NCBI GenBank assembly: GCA_900552285.1
Contig: URYV01000021.1
Span: forward strand, 1-14,895
Direction: 5' to 3'
Origin: an uncultured Oscillospiraceae bacterium
GTDB taxonomy: Bacteria; Bacillota; Clostridia; Oscillospirales; Acutalibacteraceae
DNA: 14,895 nucleotides
The stretch's first letter is position 1, and the number at the start of each line of letters is the position of its first letter. Below are positions 13,736 through 14,895 of this stretch, piece by piece. The position numbers and the translations under genes were made by a program. The notes under the pieces are model-generated. The model was not told the origin of the DNA, did not search any database, and saw only the letters and a list, made by a program, of their open reading frames with translations.

Positions 13736-14038
13736 TTATTTCTCCTTTATATTTCTGCTTTCGCAGTTTTTTACCTTTTCAAGCTTGTATTTCAGCCTGT
13801 TTTTCTTGGCGCGCAGCCTTTTCTCCCTGCGCTTTTGCTCGGCATCCGGCCGCTTTTCCTTTATTCCCGCCGCCTCGAGAGCCCTCGGAAAGGGACCGAA
13901 AAAGGATTTTACGGCCATAATTTCTCTGTCGGAAAAATCCGAACGCTTGGGCAAACGGTTTTCGCCGATTTTATTAAGTTCATCCTGCTTTTTGACAAGC
14001 AGAGCAATACAGTCGTCCCTTGTCAGACGGTCCTTCAT
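13736..14038 (-). CDS. Small basic protein with a homing-endonuclease-associated-repeat-like motif
   Basis: The 100-residue protein starts at the ATG at 14036-14038 behind GGAAG. A TTG-initiated extension would overlap the leader terminator and is rejected. Residues about 3-59 (LTRDDCIALLV ... RLPKRSDFSDREIMAVKSFF, then GPFPRALEAAGI) resemble the short helical repeat found beside HNH homing endonucleases, where FGSWN-ALEAAG is typical. No nuclease motif is present. The tail (about 60-100) is very rich in Lys and Arg (KRREKRLRAKKNRLKYKLEK) and could bind nucleic acid. It is the first gene after the cobalamin riboswitch and ends two bases before the wall-protein start; the ribosome site of that gene lies within its last codons. 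Its link to B12 is unclear. Confidence 0.65.
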   Translation of the reverse strand: MKDRLTRDDCIALLVKKQDELNKIGENRLPKRSDFSDREIMAVKSFFGPFPRALEAAGIKEKRPDAEQKRREKRLRAKKNRLKYKLEKVKNCESRNIKEK

Positions 14039-14080
14039 TTTTTCACTTCCAAAATAAAAAAGCACTTTTTGTAAAACACA

Positions 14081-14141
14081 AAAAATGCAACCCAAATAAA
14101 CTTAAAGAAACTCTTTTCTTTAAGCGATTGGCTGCATTTTT
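14081..14141 (-). terminator. Leader terminator between riboswitch and first gene
   Basis: On the minus strand, the outer arms AAAAATGCAGCC and GGTTGCATTTTT enclose a perfect 10-bp inner stem (CTTAAAGAAA at 14101-14110 with its complement at 14115-14124) and a 4-nt loop. The U-rich 3' side reads GCATTTTTTGTGTTTT. It lies between the aptamer and the start codon at 14038, so it is the likely expression platform, controlled by transcription termination. Confidence 0.75.
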
Positions 14142-14178
14142 CTTTACCCAAAAATGTCGCGGAGAACCGGACGCCGCC

Positions 14179-14272
14179 GACAGAGCAAGTATTCCGACTT
14201 TGACGGTAATGGCAGTTGCGACGGATTTTCACCGAACTTCCCTTTAAGGCTTTGTTTTAAAGCCGCTCTGTC
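14179..14272 (-). ncRNA. Cobalamin riboswitch (compact aptamer)
   Basis: On the minus strand, GACAGAGC (14272-14265) and GCTCTGTC (14186-14179) form closing stem P1. Inside are a short P2 hairpin (GGCTTTAAAACAAAGCC), the core AAAGGGAAGTTCGGTGAAAA, then TCCGTCGCAACTGCC and ACCGT, and the 3' B12-box-like GTCGGAATACTTGC. These match the conserved blocks of cobalamin aptamers in order. The aptamer is only about 95 nt, much shorter than the roughly 200-nt classical form. It may belong to the small AdoCbl or variant subclasses, which I cannot decide by eye. Cobalamin binding should lower expression of the three genes downstream. Confidence 0.88.
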
Positions 14273-14291
14273 GAATATTCTGTTCGGTTTG

Positions 14292-14320
14292 ATTATATCA
14301 GCGTGAGGACAAAATGTCAA
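14292..14320 (-). promoter_or_regulatory. Promoter of the cobalamin-riboswitch operon
   Basis: Perfect TTGACA (14315-14320) and perfect TATAAT (14292-14297) with ideal 17-bp spacing on the minus strand. The start site is near 14285, giving a leader of about 250 nt that contains the riboswitch and terminator. Such a strong promoter fits control at the leader. Confidence 0.92.
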
Positions 14321-14359
14321 CAACTCAAAAATCTTTAACCAAAAAGTATAAAAAATCCT

Positions 14360-14388
14360 TTGACCGAGCGAAAAAATTGTGATATAAT
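14360..14388 (+). promoter_or_regulatory. Promoter of the cytidylate kinase-like gene
   Basis: TTGACC (14360-14365) and TATAAT (14383-14388) are 17 bp apart. It is divergent from the riboswitch-operon promoter, with 39 bp between the two -35 boxes. Confidence 0.85.
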
Positions 14389-14412
14389 GTGAATACAAAA
14401 GGAGTTGATCTT

Positions 14413-14895
14413 ATGAATAAAATAATCACCGTCGGCCGAGAATTCGGAAGCGGAGGAAGAGAGCTTGCCCGCCGCCTTGCCGAGGAGCTTAATATTGACT
14501 ACTATGACAAGGAGATCATCACCGAAATTTCCAAGCACACCTCCCTTTCGGAGGAGTATGTAAAGCAGGTTATCGAGCACCGTCCCCACTATCTCTATCC
14601 CATAACAACGGGGCAGAGCATTTCATATGTGGGTGAATATGCTTTTCAGCAGGTTCAGACGATTTACGGCGCTCAGAGCGAAATTATAAAAAGCATGGCC
14701 GAAAAATCCGACTGTGTTATCGTCGGGCGCTGTGCCGACTATATTCTCCGCGATTACAATCCCTTCAGAATTTTCGTCTATGCCGATATCGAAAGCCGCG
14801 TAAAGCGTTGCATGGAGCGCAGCGGAGACGATGAAAAGCTGACCGAAAAGGAGATGAAACGCCACATTCTTGCCCTTGACAAGGAACGCTCGAAA
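14413..14895 (+). CDS. Cytidylate kinase-like family protein, N-terminal part (3' end outside window)
   Basis: The first 161 codons are present and the frame is still open at the window edge. The ATG follows GGAG (14401-14404) and a short leader. The P-loop-like GREFGSGGRELARRLAEEL (residues 8-26), YYDKEII at 30-36, VIVGRCADYIL and FRIFVYADIESRVKRCMER match the cytidylate kinase-like group common in Clostridia. These relate to Cmk, which phosphorylates CMP and dCMP, but are distinct from it. The phosphate-binding loop is GSGGRE, not the typical GxSGxGKS form. Substrate is therefore uncertain, and the symbol cmk is not assigned. Transcribed alone from its own promoter as far as can be seen. 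Confidence 0.85.
   Translation, partial: MNKIITVGREFGSGGRELARRLAEELNIDYYDKEIITEISKHTSLSEEYVKQVIEHRPHYLYPITTGQSISYVGEYAFQQVQTIYGAQSEIIKSMAEKSDCVIVGRCADYILRDYNPFRIFVYADIESRVKRCMERSGDDEKLTEKEMKRHILALDKERSK

Overview
The window looks like the chromosome of a Gram-positive anaerobe of the class Clostridia, probably an uncultured gut Oscillospiraceae/Ruminococcaceae-type organism. Base composition is roughly balanced. Shine-Dalgarno sites are strong (AAGGAGG), promoters are sigma-A-like, and there are T-box and cobalamin riboswitch leaders, SipW-type signal peptides and a sortase-like wall anchor. No 16S or phylogenetic marker is present, so the family-level placement is inference.

Layout, left to right. 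(1) Positions 1-3276, plus strand: the tail of rpiB, then upp, a cytoplasmic GH36-like alpha-galactosidase and a small TfoX-N-domain protein. They are tightly spaced, ending in a TAATG stop/start overlap and a bidirectional terminator shared with convergent pyk. (2) 3297-4851, minus strand: pyruvate kinase with its own promoter. (3) 4937-8253, plus strand: two tandem paralogous secreted proteins with SipW-dependent (TasA/camelysin-type) N-termini and beta-helix-like C-termini. Each has its own promoter and a similar hairpin-bearing leader. (4) 8264-10042, minus strand: a TrpB2-type tryptophan synthase beta-like enzyme under a T-box leader whose specifier reads TGG (Trp). (5) 10061-10950, minus strand: an AT-rich lipoprotein gene with its own promoter. 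(6) 10984-14320, minus strand: a compact cobalamin riboswitch, a strong hairpin, and three nearly abutting genes. These are a homing-endonuclease-associated-repeat-like small protein, a wall-anchored protein with a DUF4430-like region, and a membrane protein with an alpha/alpha-toroid domain and a C-terminal DUF4430 domain. (7) 14360-14895, plus strand: the start of a cytidylate kinase-like gene transcribed divergently from the riboswitch operon.

The most interesting unit is (6). The toroid plus DUF4430 domain pair is the architecture of eukaryotic intrinsic factor and transcobalamin. Here it is controlled by a B12-sensing RNA and is predicted to be displayed on the outside of a Gram-positive cell. 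The two lobes are separated by a membrane hairpin, and a sortase-anchored partner is encoded just upstream. The inferred job is surface capture of cobalamin or related corrinoids. No transporter genes lie in the window. The second notable unit is the tryptophan T-box/TrpB2 pair, where tRNA-Trp charging appears to control an indole-salvage-type enzyme encoded without trpA.
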